A stretch of DNA of 64,000 nt from Geobacillus thermodenitrificans subsp. thermodenitrificans DSM 465 (GCF_000496575.1 NZ_AYKT01000001.1:62001-126000); one strand, 5' to 3'; numbered from the stretch's first letter, positions 18,583-27,541 are shown. Numbers and translations are program-made. The notes: a model not told the origin generated them from the letters alone.

Positions 18583-18609
18583 AGCCGGCTTCCGCATGAG
18601 AAGCCGGCT
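18583..18609. terminator. Terminator of the ABC-TetR operon
   Basis: AGCCGGCTTC and GAAGCCGGCT form a perfect ten-base-pair stem three bases after the tetR stop. T run is weak. Confidence 0.7.
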
Positions 18610-18800
18610 TAGCCTTGTTCTTCCACATAGTGGAGGAGGACTTCTAAAAACGGTTTGAAATCATTTAATAATGGCTTAAAGTTCAACGGTGGGGAGTCAT
18701 GGACGGCGATGTTACGGAATCCGACTGACTATTTGCTGATGGAACGAGAGAGCATTCGATATTTTTAAGCAAAACGAACGCATCACGGTTATGCTGTGGC
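18609..18800 (-). pseudogene. Remnant of a HepT-like (DUF86) RNase toxin gene
   Basis: Minus-strand translation gives RDAFVLLKNIECSLVPSANS in one frame, then, after a one-base shift near 18718, SVGFRNIAVHDSPPLNFKPL continuing to FLEVLLHYVEEQG and a stop at 18609. The order and the RNIAVH (R-x4-H) catalytic motif match the C-terminal half of HepT proteins of MntA-HepT toxin-antitoxin pairs. The N-terminal half and any MntA partner are missing. The frameshift and truncation indicate a dead gene. The 100 bases beyond it (to the clpE terminator) hold nothing I recognise. Confidence 0.6.
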
Positions 18801-18896
18801 GGAGCGTATGAAGGTTGGGTACACAATCCCTCAATTCAAAACCTTTTAGGAGTGAAGAAGAGGTAGTTGACTACAATATTTATAGATGTAATATGC

Positions 18897-18932
18897 AAAA
18901 AACCGTCTCACCTTGAAAACGAGGTGAGACGG
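18897..18932 (-). terminator. Terminator of clpE
   Basis: CCGTCTCACCT and AGGTGAGACGG arms, followed on the minus strand by six T. It lies 15 bases after the clpE stop. Confidence 0.9.
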
Positions 18933-18946
18933 TGTTCACAAGATGG

Positions 18947-21082
18947 TTATGATGCGATTTGCGCTACAATGGCGCCGTCGTTGACGTCGACGCGGATCGT
19001 GTGCACCGGTTGGTTCGCGTCAAGCAGGCAGTCAGCGATGTTGTCTTCGACATGTTCTTGAATGACGCGGCGGAGCGGACGGGCGCCGAAGGCTGGATGA
19101 TAGCCGAGTTCGGCCAGTTTTTCTTTCGCCGCTTCGGTCACTTTGAGTTCGATGCCTTGTTCGCGCATCGCTGTTTTGACGTCATCGAGCATCAAGTCGA
19201 CAATTTGAAGCAAATGCGCTTTTTCAAGCGGCTTGAACTCGATAATGGCGTCGAAGCGGTTTAAGAATTCCGGCTTGAAGTAGGCGCTCAGAGAGTCGAG
19301 AATGCTTGAAGCGCCACCGCTTTGTTTTTCAAAGCCGACGGTGATTTTTTTGTCGGTTACACCAGCGTTGCTTGTTGCGATGATGACTGTGTCTTTGAAG
19401 CTGACGGTGCGGCCTTGACTGTCGGTCAAGCGGCCGTCTTCTAAAATTTGCAGGAAGATGTGCTGAACATCCGGGTGCGCTTTTTCAATCTCGTCAAGCA
19501 AGATGATGCTGTATGGATTGCGGCGCACTTTCTCCGTCAGCTGGCCGGCTTCTTCAAAGCCGACATAGCCTGGCGGCGAGCCGATCAGTTTTGAGACCGA
19601 ATGTTTTTCCATGTATTCACTCATATCAAGGCGTATCATGCTATCTTTTGTGCCGAACAGCTCCTCGGCGAGCGTTTTGGCAAGCTCCGTTTTCCCGACG
19701 CCGGTCGGACCGACGAACAAGAACGAACCGACTGGGCGGTGTTTCGCTTTCAAGCCGGCGCGGCTGCGACGAATCGCTTTGGCGACTTTTTTCACTGCTT
19801 CTGCTTGGCCGATCACTTTTTTCGCCAAATTGTCTTCAAGATGTTTCATTTTTTCTTTTTCATCAGCTTGCAGCTTGCCGACCGGGATGCCTGTTTTGTC
19901 AGCGATGATCCGCTCGATGTCGGCGACATCCACAACAGGGTGCTCTTGGGTGACGCCTTGTTCGAGTTGTTTCTCAAGCTTCAGCTCTTCATCGCGCAGT
20001 TTTGCCGCCAGTTCATAGTTTTCTTCTTTAGCTGCTTGATCCTTTTCTTTCGCGATTTGCATCAACCGCTCTTGCAATTGTTTCTCATCGGTCGGTCCGA
20101 GACGCAAGTTCGCTTTCGAGCCGGCTTCATCAAGCAAATCGATCGCCTTATCCGGGAGGAAGCGGTCTTGGATATAGCGGTGCGCAAGTTTGACGCACGC
20201 TTCGATCGCTTCATCCGTATAGCGGACATGATGGAATTGTTCGTATTTTGGCTGGATGCCTCTTAAGATGGCAATTGCTTCGTCAACGGTCGGCTCGTGG
20301 ACGATGACCGGTTGGAAACGGCGCTCAAGGGCGGCGTCTTTTTCAATTTGCCGGTATTCTTTCAATGTTGTCGCCCCGACGACTTGCAGCTCACCACGGG
20401 CGAGCGCCGGCTTCAAAATGTTGCCGGCGTCCATCGACCCTTCGGCAGCGCCGGCACCGACGAGCAGATGAATTTCGTCGATGAACAAGATGATGTTTTT
20501 CCGCTCTTGCAGTTCGGCGATGAGCCGTTTCATCCGCTCTTCAAATTGACCGCGGATGCCGGTGTTGGCGACGAGCGATGCAACATCAAGCAAGTACACT
20601 TCTTTGTTCAACAGTTTTTCTGGCACTTGCCCTTCGGCAATCTTCAGAGCAAGCCCTTCGACGATGGCTGTTTTTCCGACGCCCGGCTCTCCGATCAAAA
20701 CCGGGTTGTTTTTGTTGCGGCGGTTTAAAATTTCAATGACACGTGCGATTTCTTTGTCGCGGCCGATGACTGGGTCAATCAAGCCCGCCTTAGCCATTTG
20801 TGTCAAGTTGCGGCCGAATTGATCCAGAAATCCACCGCCGTGGCGCTGCGGACGTTTGACTGCTGTTTCTGGTCCGACTGCTTGAGCGTTGGCCGTCGCA
20901 AAGTGGTCGGTGAACCAGTCATCGAATGAAAACGGCGAAAAGCCGAAGTTTATCGGAATCGACAATTGTTGTTTTTGCTTTTCATAGCATGTATGGCAAA
21001 GATGAAGTTGTTTTTTCTCACCGTTCCATTGTAAGTTGACAAACACTGTTGCTTCCCGTTGTTGGCATGCTTGACAACGCAT
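18947..21082 (-). CDS. clpE: ATP-dependent Clp protease ATP-binding subunit ClpE
   Basis: A 711-residue Hsp100 unfoldase that feeds ClpP. The N-terminus has the ClpE zinc finger (MRCQACQQ ... [10 protein letters not shown]) in place of the ClpC N-domain. The first AAA domain has Walker [10 protein letters not shown] and Walker [10 protein letters not shown]; a UVR segment lies in the middle ([20 protein letters not shown]); the second AAA domain has GPTGVGKTE and the sensor/ClpP-docking region. AAGGAGG lies eight bases before the ATG. Two CtsR boxes overlap its promoter, so it is heat and protein-stress induced. Confidence 0.97.
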   Translation of the reverse strand: MRCQACQQREATVFVNLQWNGEKKQLHLCHTCYEKQKQQLSIPINFGFSPFSFDDWFTDHFATANAQAVGPETAVKRPQRHGGGFLDQFGRNLTQMAKAGLIDPVIGRDKEIARVIEILNRRNKNNPVLIGEPGVGKTAIVEGLALKIAEGQVPEKLLNKEVYLLDVASLVANTGIRGQFEERMKRLIAELQERKNIILFIDEIHLLVGAGAAEGSMDAGNILKPALARGELQVVGATTLKEYRQIEKDAALERRFQPVIVHEPTVDEAIAILRGIQPKYEQFHHVRYTDEAIEACVKLAHRYIQDRFLPDKAIDLLDEAGSKANLRLGPTDEKQLQERLMQIAKEKDQAAKEENYELAAKLRDEELKLEKQLEQGVTQEHPVVDVADIERIIADKTGIPVGKLQADEKEKMKHLEDNLAKKVIGQAEAVKKVAKAIRRSRAGLKAKHRPVGSFLFVGPTGVGKTELAKTLAEELFGTKDSMIRLDMSEYMEKHSVSKLIGSPPGYVGFEEAGQLTEKVRRNPYSIILLDEIEKAHPDVQHIFLQILEDGRLTDSQGRTVSFKDTVIIATSNAGVTDKKITVGFEKQSGGASSILDSLSAYFKPEFLNRFDAIIEFKPLEKAHLLQIVDLMLDDVKTAMREQGIELKVTEAAKEKLAELGYHPAFGARPLRRVIQEHVEDNIADCLLDANQPVHTIRVDVNDGAIVAQIAS

Positions 21083-21111
21083 AAGGCATACCTCCTTTTT
21101 TATGGTTTGAC

Positions 21112-21128
21112 TTTGACTTTCTTTGACT
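21112..21128 (-). promoter_or_regulatory. CtsR operator 2 (downstream of the clpE promoter)
   Basis: Minus-strand AGTCAAAGAAAGTCAAA fits the CtsR heptad direct repeat (A/GGTCAAA-NNN-A/GGTCAAA). A further GTCAAAC copy at 21104-21110 follows with different spacing. Confidence 0.82.
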
Positions 21129-21138
21129 TTCTGGTTTT

Positions 21139-21167
21139 ATTATACTTTGACCTTTTTTGACTTTCAA
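21139..21167 (-). promoter_or_regulatory. SigA promoter of clpE
   Basis: Minus-strand TTGAAA (21162-21167), a 17-base spacer and TATAAT (21139-21144). The spacer contains CtsR operator 1, so repressor binding would exclude polymerase. Confidence 0.9.
21146..21162 (-). promoter_or_regulatory. CtsR operator 1 (inside the clpE promoter spacer)
   Basis: Minus-strand AGTCAAAAAAGGTCAAA is an exact CtsR heptad repeat. It lies between the -35 and -10 boxes. Confidence 0.9.
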
Positions 21168-21361
21168 GTATTTTTTACAAAAAAATTGTTATCATGATGA
21201 AATGTTTTTGAAAAAATGGTGAATACTAATGTAGGTGCGATAAAACTATGATAAAGTGAAAAACAGAAAAAATATAGAAGGTGCTTGCGGTTGGCGCTTG
21301 CAGCGGGGGAGATGGGGAGACCTGTTTATACTATTTATAAAGCTATGAAAGAAGGAGAAGG

Positions 21362-22111
21362 ATGAAAATGAGAAGACGTCTGTTTTTCGTGATGGTCGCG
21401 GTGCTTACCGCTGTCATCATCGCAGCTTGCTCGAACAACAACGAACAAGCGGAAACGCCGGCGATGCTTGAAGTGAAAATGGATGTGCCAGATCACATCG
21501 ATGTGAACAAGCCGACGAAGCTCGCCTGTGTGGTGACATATGGCGGCGAAAAAGTCGAGGATGCAAGCGAAGTGAAATTTGAAGTATGGAAACATGGGAA
21601 TGGCGATCGGGAAATGCTGGAAGCGAAGCATGATGGCAATGGGCGTTATTCGGTGACGAAAACGTTCACGGAAGCGGGAACGTTTTCTGTTGTTGCCCAT
21701 GTGACAGCTCGTGACATGCATAATATGCCGAAACAAGATATCGTGGTTGGGAATCCGGAACAGGCCTCAGCTGCAGGGTCAAGCTCCGATGATCAAGTAA
21801 ATAAGGAAGAAGGCCATCATCACGGCAGTGATGTTTCCATGTCATTATCTTCCCATTCGTTCGAAGCTGGAAAGCCGGTGACGTTAGGGGTTCGGATCAC
21901 GAAAGATGGAAAGGCGCTCACGAACGCCACCGTTCGTTTTGAAATTTGGCAGGCGGAGAATAAGCACGAATTTATCGATGCGAGTGAAAAAGGAAATGGC
22001 GAATATGAGGCAGTGGCCACGTTTGCGAACAAAGGGACGTACTCGGTAAAAGTGCACGTCGAAGCAAGTGCACTGCATGAACATCAAGTGAAACAAGTGA
22101 CCGTCAACTGA
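21362..22111 (+). CDS. Lipoprotein with two YtkA-like domains
   Basis: A 249-residue exported lipoprotein. Residues about 1-24 form the signal peptide with lipobox VIIAAC, so Cys about 23 is lipidated and the protein sits on the outer face of the membrane. Two homologous immunoglobulin-like YtkA/FixH-type domains follow (VKFEVWKHGNGD ... and VRFEIWQAENKHEF ...). A Ser-rich, His-rich linker with EEGHHHGSD joins them. Single-domain relatives are usual, so this is a duplication. Histidines suggest metal (copper) handling, but that is inference. GAAGGAG precedes the ATG. It is divergent from clpE; I saw no convincing promoter in the 190 bases between 21168 and its start. Confidence 0.82.
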   Translation: MKMRRRLFFVMVAVLTAVIIAACSNNNEQAETPAMLEVKMDVPDHIDVNKPTKLACVVTYGGEKVEDASEVKFEVWKHGNGDREMLEAKHDGNGRYSVTKTFTEAGTFSVVAHVTARDMHNMPKQDIVVGNPEQASAAGSSSDDQVNKEEGHHHGSDVSMSLSSHSFEAGKPVTLGVRITKDGKALTNATVRFEIWQAENKHEFIDASEKGNGEYEAVATFANKGTYSVKVHVEASALHEHQVKQVTVN

Positions 22112-22113
22112 TG

Positions 22114-22145
22114 AAGGATGCCAAAGAAAGGCATCCTTTTTTCTT
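22114..22145 (+). terminator. Terminator of the YtkA-like lipoprotein gene
   Basis: AAGGATGCC and GGCATCCTT form a nine-base-pair stem followed by a T-rich tail, right after the stop. Confidence 0.88.
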
Positions 22146-22222
22146 CCCTTTCGTCTTTCTTGTCCACGTTAGACATATATATAGCAATAAACAGCGGACA
22201 AGAGAGAAGGAGAGGGCAGACA

Positions 22223-23260
22223 ATGCATGGGAAGGAATGGTTGGAGGCTTGGCAAATCGCCGCTGTCTATATCGGTACGGTCATTGGTGCGGGGTTTGCG
22301 ACCGGCCGGGAAATTATCGAATTTTTCACCCAATACGGAGCAGTAGGGACAGTCGGTGTAGCCGTGAGTGGCCTCTTGTTTACATGGGGCGGCATGCGCC
22401 TGATGGTGATGGCACGCCGTATCGGGGCGTCATCGTACGATGAACTGAACCGGTATTTATTCGGGAGGATGGTAAGTCCGTTCGTGACGCTTGTCATGAC
22501 GGTCATGCTCGCTGGGGTGACGGCGGTGATGATCGCCGGAGCGGGGGCGGTGTTTGAAGAACAGCTTGGCTGGGCGCGGCAGACAGGTGTTGCGCTGACC
22601 CTCGTTTTGGCGTTTGTCATTATGTTATTTGACCGCAAAGGCCTATTTGGCATCAATGTGTTTGTGGTGCCGATGATCATGTTGTTCAGTGTGGTCGTCT
22701 TCATTAAGACGGTGATGGCCGGGGAGCTGTGCCGCCCGGACATGGTAGCGGCGGACTATTCTTTGAAGGCGGTATTGTCGCCGTTTTCGTATGCGGCGTT
22801 TAATTTGGCAATGGCTCAAGCTGTACTCGTCCCTGTCGCCTGTGAGGCAACAAACGAACGGGCGGTAAAGAGGGGGGCGCTTTTAGGCGGGATCGTGCTG
22901 ACCGTTTTGTTGCTGCTGAATCATACGGTGCTGTTGTCGTTTCCGCACAAGAACGGGTATGATATTCCAATGGCAGAGGTCGTCCATACGTTTTTTGCCA
23001 TTTTGTATTGGTTTTATGTTTTTGTCATTTACGGAGAAATTTTTACATCGATTATTGGCGGTCTATTCGGACTTGAACGGCAAGTGCGTATTTGGGTGCC
23101 GCTCCGCGGAAAATGGCTTGCCGTATTGCTTGTCTCACTATTTATGGCTGTGAGTCTGTTTCGCTACGGGGAGCTGCTGTCGTTTATTTATCCGCTATTT
23201 GGCTATATCAGTCTCGTCTTGTTATGGCTTCTTTGGCGACGGCAGCTGCCGCGTCAATAA
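22223..23260 (+). CDS. YkvI-like integral membrane protein (APC-superfamily type)
   Basis: A 345-residue membrane protein with about ten hydrophobic helices. The N-terminal helix has AAVYIGTVIGAGFATGREII, the glycine-rich unwound TM1 found in LeuT/APC-fold transporters and in the YkvI family. I choose the ATG at 22223 because GGAGAGGG precedes it; the longer in-frame start at 22118 lies inside the preceding terminator. The transported solute is unknown. It is followed by a large hairpin. Confidence 0.8.
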   Translation: MHGKEWLEAWQIAAVYIGTVIGAGFATGREIIEFFTQYGAVGTVGVAVSGLLFTWGGMRLMVMARRIGASSYDELNRYLFGRMVSPFVTLVMTVMLAGVTAVMIAGAGAVFEEQLGWARQTGVALTLVLAFVIMLFDRKGLFGINVFVVPMIMLFSVVVFIKTVMAGELCRPDMVAADYSLKAVLSPFSYAAFNLAMAQAVLVPVACEATNERAVKRGALLGGIVLTVLLLLNHTVLLSFPHKNGYDIPMAEVVHTFFAILYWFYVFVIYGEIFTSIIGGLFGLERQVRIWVPLRGKWLAVLLVSLFMAVSLFRYGELLSFIYPLFGYISLVLLWLLWRRQLPRQ

Positions 23261-23262
23261 AT

Positions 23263-23322
23263 AAGCCCTTTCGTCTCCGGCGATTCCCTGTTTCAGGGGG
23301 GGAGGTGAAAGGGCTTCAATTT
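23263..23322 (+). terminator. Large terminator after the YkvI-like gene
   Basis: AAGCCCTTTC and GAAAGGGCTT form the outer stem, enclosing a smaller CCCTG/CAGGG hairpin, and are followed by CAATTTTTT. It is just past the stop codon. Confidence 0.8.
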
Positions 23323-23409
23323 TTTAGCAACGCTCTTTTTGAAAAAAGAGATTGGCGTGTTGATTGGAAAATCTCTCATCAACGCAACGTCATGGGCGAA
23401 AGCGGGCGA

Positions 23410-23508
23410 TCATCGTTTCCAAATCGCGCGACGCCGCAGTGTTTCCGCTGTTTCCATCACTTTTTTCAATGCCTGTCTCGCCCGTCGTCGTTTCGCCAGC
23501 TCACTCAT
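23410..23508 (-). CDS. Small basic protein, 32 residues (candidate gene)
   Basis: An ATG at 23506-23508 on the minus strand is preceded by AAAGGAG at good spacing. It encodes MSELAKRRRARQALKKVMET and continues to RRRAIWKR and a stop at 23410. The product is strongly basic and likely helical. I recognise no family. It lies alone between the YkvI-like gene and the gerA-type operon, on the opposite strand from both. The rest of the 360-base interval holds nothing else I can identify. Confidence 0.45.
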   Translation of the reverse strand: MSELAKRRRARQALKKVMETAETLRRRAIWKR

Positions 23509-23622
23509 TTATGGATTCTCCTTTTAGAATATTCCGTCTAATCAATGAGGAATGTGGGGAATGCATAAAAATGTTCTCACATTGGAAGACTATGCCGTAA
23601 ACGGAAAGGCGAGGGGATAGCC

Positions 23623-25134
23623 GTGAGCTTTTTATCATTTTTCAAAAAGAAAAAGCGTCCGTCACAGCTAACAATGCCGCAATTATGGGAAAAGCTCCGG
23701 CGATCCAGTGATTTTGTCGAAGTGTCGTTTGTGGTTGGACGCAAGGAGCTATCGGTTTACTATTTTGATTCGCTCGTAGACCCGAAAGTGCTGCAGGAAA
23801 ATATTCTTTGTCATCTGCAAAATGATCTTTCTCGCCGTCCGGATGTTCAGTTGGAAAATTTACAGCAAATCGTTCCGATTCAACGCATTGAAGTGAGCGA
23901 GGATGCGGCGGCGATCGAGGAAAAAGTACTGAAAGGGTTTGTTGTCGTCAGCTTTCGAGAACAGCCGGGCAAGGCGGCGCTCATCAGTGCGGCGAACGAA
24001 AATCTAGGGCTGCGGGAAAACAACGATACGGAAAACGAATTTAGCGTCGTCGGACCGAAAGTCGGGTTTGTCGAAAATATCGGCACGAACTTGCATCTTC
24101 TCCGCCGACAAATCGTAACGCCGAATCTTGTGTTTCGTGAAATGATGATCGGCTCGGTGTCAAAAACGAAAGTTGTGATTGCCTATATTGACGGCGTGGC
24201 GAACCCGGAAACGATCCGAACGATGACACAGCGAATTGAAGCCATTGATTTTGACGTTGTGTTTGATAATGCGATCATCGATCAGATCATCGCCGATAAT
24301 TCAAAGACGCCATTTCCGCTCTTCCTCTCCACCGAGCGAATCGACCGAGCTGTTTATGCGCTCGTATCAGGACAAGTCGCGGTGTTTTGCGACGGTTCAC
24401 CGTATGCGATCATCGGCCCGTCCACGTTTTTTGATTTCTTTACTTCGCCGGAAGACTATTCTTTGCCGTGGGTGCTCGGCTCATTTTTCCGGCTTATCCG
24501 CTTTTTCGGTGTTATGTTTTCCATCTTGGCATCACCGGTTTATATCGCGGTATTGACGTACCATTATGAAATGATTCCGGAAGACTTGCTTGGTCCGATC
24601 ATTTATTCGCGCTCGAACGTTCCGTTTCCGCCAGTGCTTGAAGTATTGTTTTTGGAGATTACGATTGAGCTGCTGCGCGAGGCAGGGGCGCGTCTGCCGA
24701 CGAAAGTCGCACAGACGCTCGGTATCGTCGGCGGGATTGTTATCGGGCAGGCGACGGTGGATGCCGGGCTGGCGAGCACGATTTTGCTCATTGTCGTCGC
24801 TTTAGCGGCGCTCGCCTCGTTTACGACGCCAATTTTTAAAATGTCAAATTCGATTCGGTTTATCCGATTCCCGTTTATTTTGTTTGCCGCATGTTGGGGA
24901 GGGATCGGAATCGCCTTCGCCGTCTGCGGACTGCTTATTCATTTAGGTCGGCTTCAGTCGCTTGGTTATCCATACTTAGTGCCGTTTTATCCGTTGCGCG
25001 TGCGCAACTTCCGCGATACGTTCGTCCGCTCGCCATACAGTATGACAGCGGAGCGGCCGACGTTTTTCCGCCCGCAGTCGCGGTTTCGCTATGACCCGGA
25101 AAATGCTAAGCAAAAGCGCGATATTGATGAGTAA
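23623..25134 (+). CDS. Spore germination protein, GerA family subunit A
   Basis: A 503-residue GerAA/GerKA-type subunit of a nutrient germinant receptor in the inner spore membrane. The large N-terminal soluble domain (about 1-280) contains the conserved EPGKAALISAANENLGLREN-like region here reading REQPGKAALISA. A membrane region follows from about residue 290, with VPFPPVLEVLFLEITIELLR and GRLPTKVAQ-like RLPTKVAQTLGIVGGIVIGQ, which are family signatures. The start is GTG with GAGGGG upstream. It is first in an A-C-B operon expected to be forespore-expressed (SigG), although I found no convincing SigG promoter. Confidence 0.93.
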   Translation: MSFLSFFKKKKRPSQLTMPQLWEKLRRSSDFVEVSFVVGRKELSVYYFDSLVDPKVLQENILCHLQNDLSRRPDVQLENLQQIVPIQRIEVSEDAAAIEEKVLKGFVVVSFREQPGKAALISAANENLGLRENNDTENEFSVVGPKVGFVENIGTNLHLLRRQIVTPNLVFREMMIGSVSKTKVVIAYIDGVANPETIRTMTQRIEAIDFDVVFDNAIIDQIIADNSKTPFPLFLSTERIDRAVYALVSGQVAVFCDGSPYAIIGPSTFFDFFTSPEDYSLPWVLGSFFRLIRFFGVMFSILASPVYIAVLTYHYEMIPEDLLGPIIYSRSNVPFPPVLEVLFLEITIELLREAGARLPTKVAQTLGIVGGIVIGQATVDAGLASTILLIVVALAALASFTTPIFKMSNSIRFIRFPFILFAACWGGIGIAFAVCGLLIHLGRLQSLGYPYLVPFYPLRVRNFRDTFVRSPYSMTAERPTFFRPQSRFRYDPENAKQKRDIDE

Positions 25135-25140
25135 GGTGTG

Positions 25141-26232
25141 ATGGGGATGAAACGTTGGCTCGCATGTTTGCTAGGGTTGCTGTTGCTTGGCGGCTGTGCG
25201 AAATCGCGGCCGATCGATCAAATTCAAATTATCCAACAGATGGGCTATGATTTTAAGGATGATCAATATATCGGCACCGCCGTCTACCCGACGTTTAAAC
25301 AAGGGCCGATGACGAAACCGAATATGTTGACGACTTCATCACCCACCGTCTACGATTTAATCCCACGCTTGTCGGCGAAATCGGCGCTGCCGATCGAAGA
25401 AGGGCAGCTGCGGCTCATTTTATTCGGAAAGCAGTTTGCCGAACGGGGGATCGAACAAATTACTCATAGTCTTGCGCGCAATAACAAAGTTGGCAGTCAT
25501 TTGTTCCTTGGTGTAGCGGAAGGAAGTGCGAAGGAGCTGTTAGACATTACGGCAAAAACGACATTGAGCGATACGTTGTATTTACCGAATCTCATTAAGC
25601 AAAATGAACAGTCAATGAACTTGCCAAAGACGAACTTACACTTGTTTTTGTACCGATATTTTTCTCCGGGAAGCGATCCGTTTTTACCCTATTTTGAAAA
25701 AAAGGGCGGGTTCGTCAAGTTAGAAGGAGTGGCGTTGTTTCGTGATGGCCGATATGTCGGACATGTGGATTTGCGGGATTCTTTTTTGATGAAAATTTTG
25801 TTAGGGGAAACGAAAAACGGCGTCTATCAGCTAAAGGTTGGGGAGCGTGGCAAACAAGGTGAAGATCGAGTGATGTTGCAAAATTTATGGGCGAAACCGA
25901 CTTATAAATGGAGGCGGGATGGAGACCGTCATGTGCTGGATGTATTTGTTCACATTCATGCTTCGGTAAGAGATTATCCGTCATGGCTTGATGAACCGGG
26001 AGCCAATTTGTTTACCGATGTAAAAAAGAAAATGGAAAAAGAATTGGAACAAGATATGCGTCGGCTGTTTCACTATTTTCAGGAAAAACGCATTGATCCG
26101 ATGGGCATCGGCGACTTTGTGCGCAGCGTCACGAGACGGTGGGATCGCGAATCGTTTTATCGTGAATATCCAGATTTAGATATTCGTCCACACGTGACGG
26201 TGGACATTATCCATACAGGAATTGGTGAATAA
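25141..26232 (+). CDS. Spore germination lipoprotein, Ger(x)C family
   Basis: A 363-residue GerC-type lipoprotein subunit. The signal peptide ends in LGLLLLGGC, so the protein is lipidated on the Cys near residue 18. The Ger(x)C N-terminal domain (IDQIQIIQQMGYDF) and the C-terminal domain (LEQDMRRLFHYFQEKRIDPM) are both recognisable. The ATG at 25141 is six bases past the A-subunit stop; ATG 25147 is an alternative with slightly better ribosome-site spacing. It acts with the A and B subunits in one receptor complex. Confidence 0.92.
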   Translation: MGMKRWLACLLGLLLLGGCAKSRPIDQIQIIQQMGYDFKDDQYIGTAVYPTFKQGPMTKPNMLTTSSPTVYDLIPRLSAKSALPIEEGQLRLILFGKQFAERGIEQITHSLARNNKVGSHLFLGVAEGSAKELLDITAKTTLSDTLYLPNLIKQNEQSMNLPKTNLHLFLYRYFSPGSDPFLPYFEKKGGFVKLEGVALFRDGRYVGHVDLRDSFLMKILLGETKNGVYQLKVGERGKQGEDRVMLQNLWAKPTYKWRRDGDRHVLDVFVHIHASVRDYPSWLDEPGANLFTDVKKKMEKELEQDMRRLFHYFQEKRIDPMGIGDFVRSVTRRWDRESFYREYPDLDIRPHVTVDIIHTGIGE

Positions 26233-26258
26233 AACGGGGATCATGAGGAGGGATAACG

Positions 26259-27371
26259 ATGAAACAAACGCTCGATGAACGATTTCTCATCTCCCCGTTT
26301 CTTGTTTTTTTTATCGTTCATGCAACCCAAGTCGGTGTCGGGATGCTTGGTTTTCAGCGGCCACTAATGGAAGATGCGGGGCAAGATGCTTGGATGGCTG
26401 TATTATTGGCTGGATTGGCTACGCACGTGCTCATTTGGCTGATGTATCGTCTGCTTGCCTATTCCCCATCCGGCGGCGATATTGTATCGCTTCATAAGCA
26501 TTATTTCGGGCGTTGGTTCGGCGGGGTGTTAAGCATCGGTTTGTTGGCTTATTACGCCCTAGCAGCGTTTACGGTGCTTCAATCATATATTGAAATTATT
26601 AAAGTATGGATGTTCCCGCTGATGGGCGCATGGCAGTTCAGCCTCATTTTTTTAATGTTGACGTATTACGTCATTTCCGGCGGTTTTCGTGTCGTCGCTG
26701 GCCTATGCTTTTGGGGAGTTGTCATCCCGCTGGCGACGATATTTCCGATGATGGCTTTTGCGTTCGAATATGCACAATATCGGAACTTATTGCCGGTGTT
26801 GGACCATTCGCCCACACAAATCTTAAAAGCTGTCAACGATATGGCGTTTCAATATTTAGGGTTTGAAGTGCTGCTTATGTATTACCCATTTTTAAAAAAT
26901 GCCCCGTCATCGCAAAAGTGGGCGCATGCTTCCAACGTATTGACAATATTCCTTTATTTGGTCGTCATACTTATCTCCATCATTTTTTACAACAAAGAAC
27001 AGATCGCTCATATTACATGGCCGACGTTGACGCTTGCCAAAATTCCGGAAGTGCCATTTATTGAACGGATGGAATATATCGTCATTTCGATTTATGTGCT
27101 TGTGGTGTTTCCGAACCTTGTCGTCGCTGTTTGGGCGATGGCGCGCGTGGTCAAACAGCTGTTTTCCATCAGACAGCGCCGGTCATTGCCGGTGTTGATC
27201 GCCTGCTTGTTTATCGGGACGTTGTTTTTTGAAGAGAAAAGCGATATCGAACGGTTCATACAATGGACGTCTAAAAGCGGGCTTTTCCTCATAGGGGTTT
27301 ATATTCCACTTCTGTACGTGTATGTATGGGTAGTGGAAAAAGTGAAAAAATCTCTACAACAAAAGCAGTAG
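26259..27371 (+). CDS. Spore germination permease, GerB family
   Basis: A 370-residue integral membrane subunit with about ten helices, of the APC-fold endospore germination permease family. The N-terminus reads VFFIVHATQVGVGMLGFQRP, matching the family's first helix, and DMAFQYLGFEVLLMYYPFLK is a conserved segment. This subunit is expected to bind the nutrient germinant. GAGGAGGG lies before the ATG and the gene is 26 bases after the C subunit. Order A-C-B without a D subunit gene. Confidence 0.92.
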   Translation: MKQTLDERFLISPFLVFFIVHATQVGVGMLGFQRPLMEDAGQDAWMAVLLAGLATHVLIWLMYRLLAYSPSGGDIVSLHKHYFGRWFGGVLSIGLLAYYALAAFTVLQSYIEIIKVWMFPLMGAWQFSLIFLMLTYYVISGGFRVVAGLCFWGVVIPLATIFPMMAFAFEYAQYRNLLPVLDHSPTQILKAVNDMAFQYLGFEVLLMYYPFLKNAPSSQKWAHASNVLTIFLYLVVILISIIFYNKEQIAHITWPTLTLAKIPEVPFIERMEYIVISIYVLVVFPNLVVAVWAMARVVKQLFSIRQRRSLPVLIACLFIGTLFFEEKSDIERFIQWTSKSGLFLIGVYIPLLYVYVWVVEKVKKSLQQKQ

Positions 27372-27424
27372 TTATGTTATAGTAAAAAAGGAAACAGAAG
27401 AATACAATTCCGTACGCTCGTACG

Positions 27425-27463
27425 GGAGAGGTTTCTAGCAAAACCCTCTATAAAAAACTAGGG
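27425..27463 (+). ncRNA. preQ1-I riboswitch
   Basis: The compact class I aptamer reads GAGAGGTTTCTAGC, then AAAACCCTCTATAAAAAACT and AGGG. The CCTCTA stem strand and the A-rich tail ending in ACTAGG are diagnostic. It precedes queCDEF, the preQ1 biosynthesis genes. A 16-base palindrome (27410-27425, CCGTACGCTCGTACGG) directly abuts its 5' end. Confidence 0.95.
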
Positions 27464-27464
27464 A

Positions 27465-27495
27465 CGGCTGTATCCTAGGGGTATGGCCTTTTTTG
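27465..27495 (+). terminator. preQ1 riboswitch expression-platform terminator
   Basis: CGGCTGTATCC and GGGGTATGGCC arms with a short loop, followed by TTTTTT. preQ1 binding should favour it and lower queC expression. Confidence 0.75.
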
Positions 27496-27502
27496 TTTTG
27501 GA

Positions 27503-27534
27503 AACCTCTTCTTCTGTCGATTCAGAAGGAGGTT
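27503..27534 (+). promoter_or_regulatory. Hairpin covering the queC Shine-Dalgarno
   Basis: AACCT (27503-27507) pairs with AGGTT (27530-27534), and CTTCTG (27511-27516) pairs with CAGAAG (27523-27528), leaving a small internal loop. The AAGGAGG ribosome site of queC lies entirely in the 3' strand. Confidence 0.6.
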
Positions 27535-27541
27535 AGTCAAG

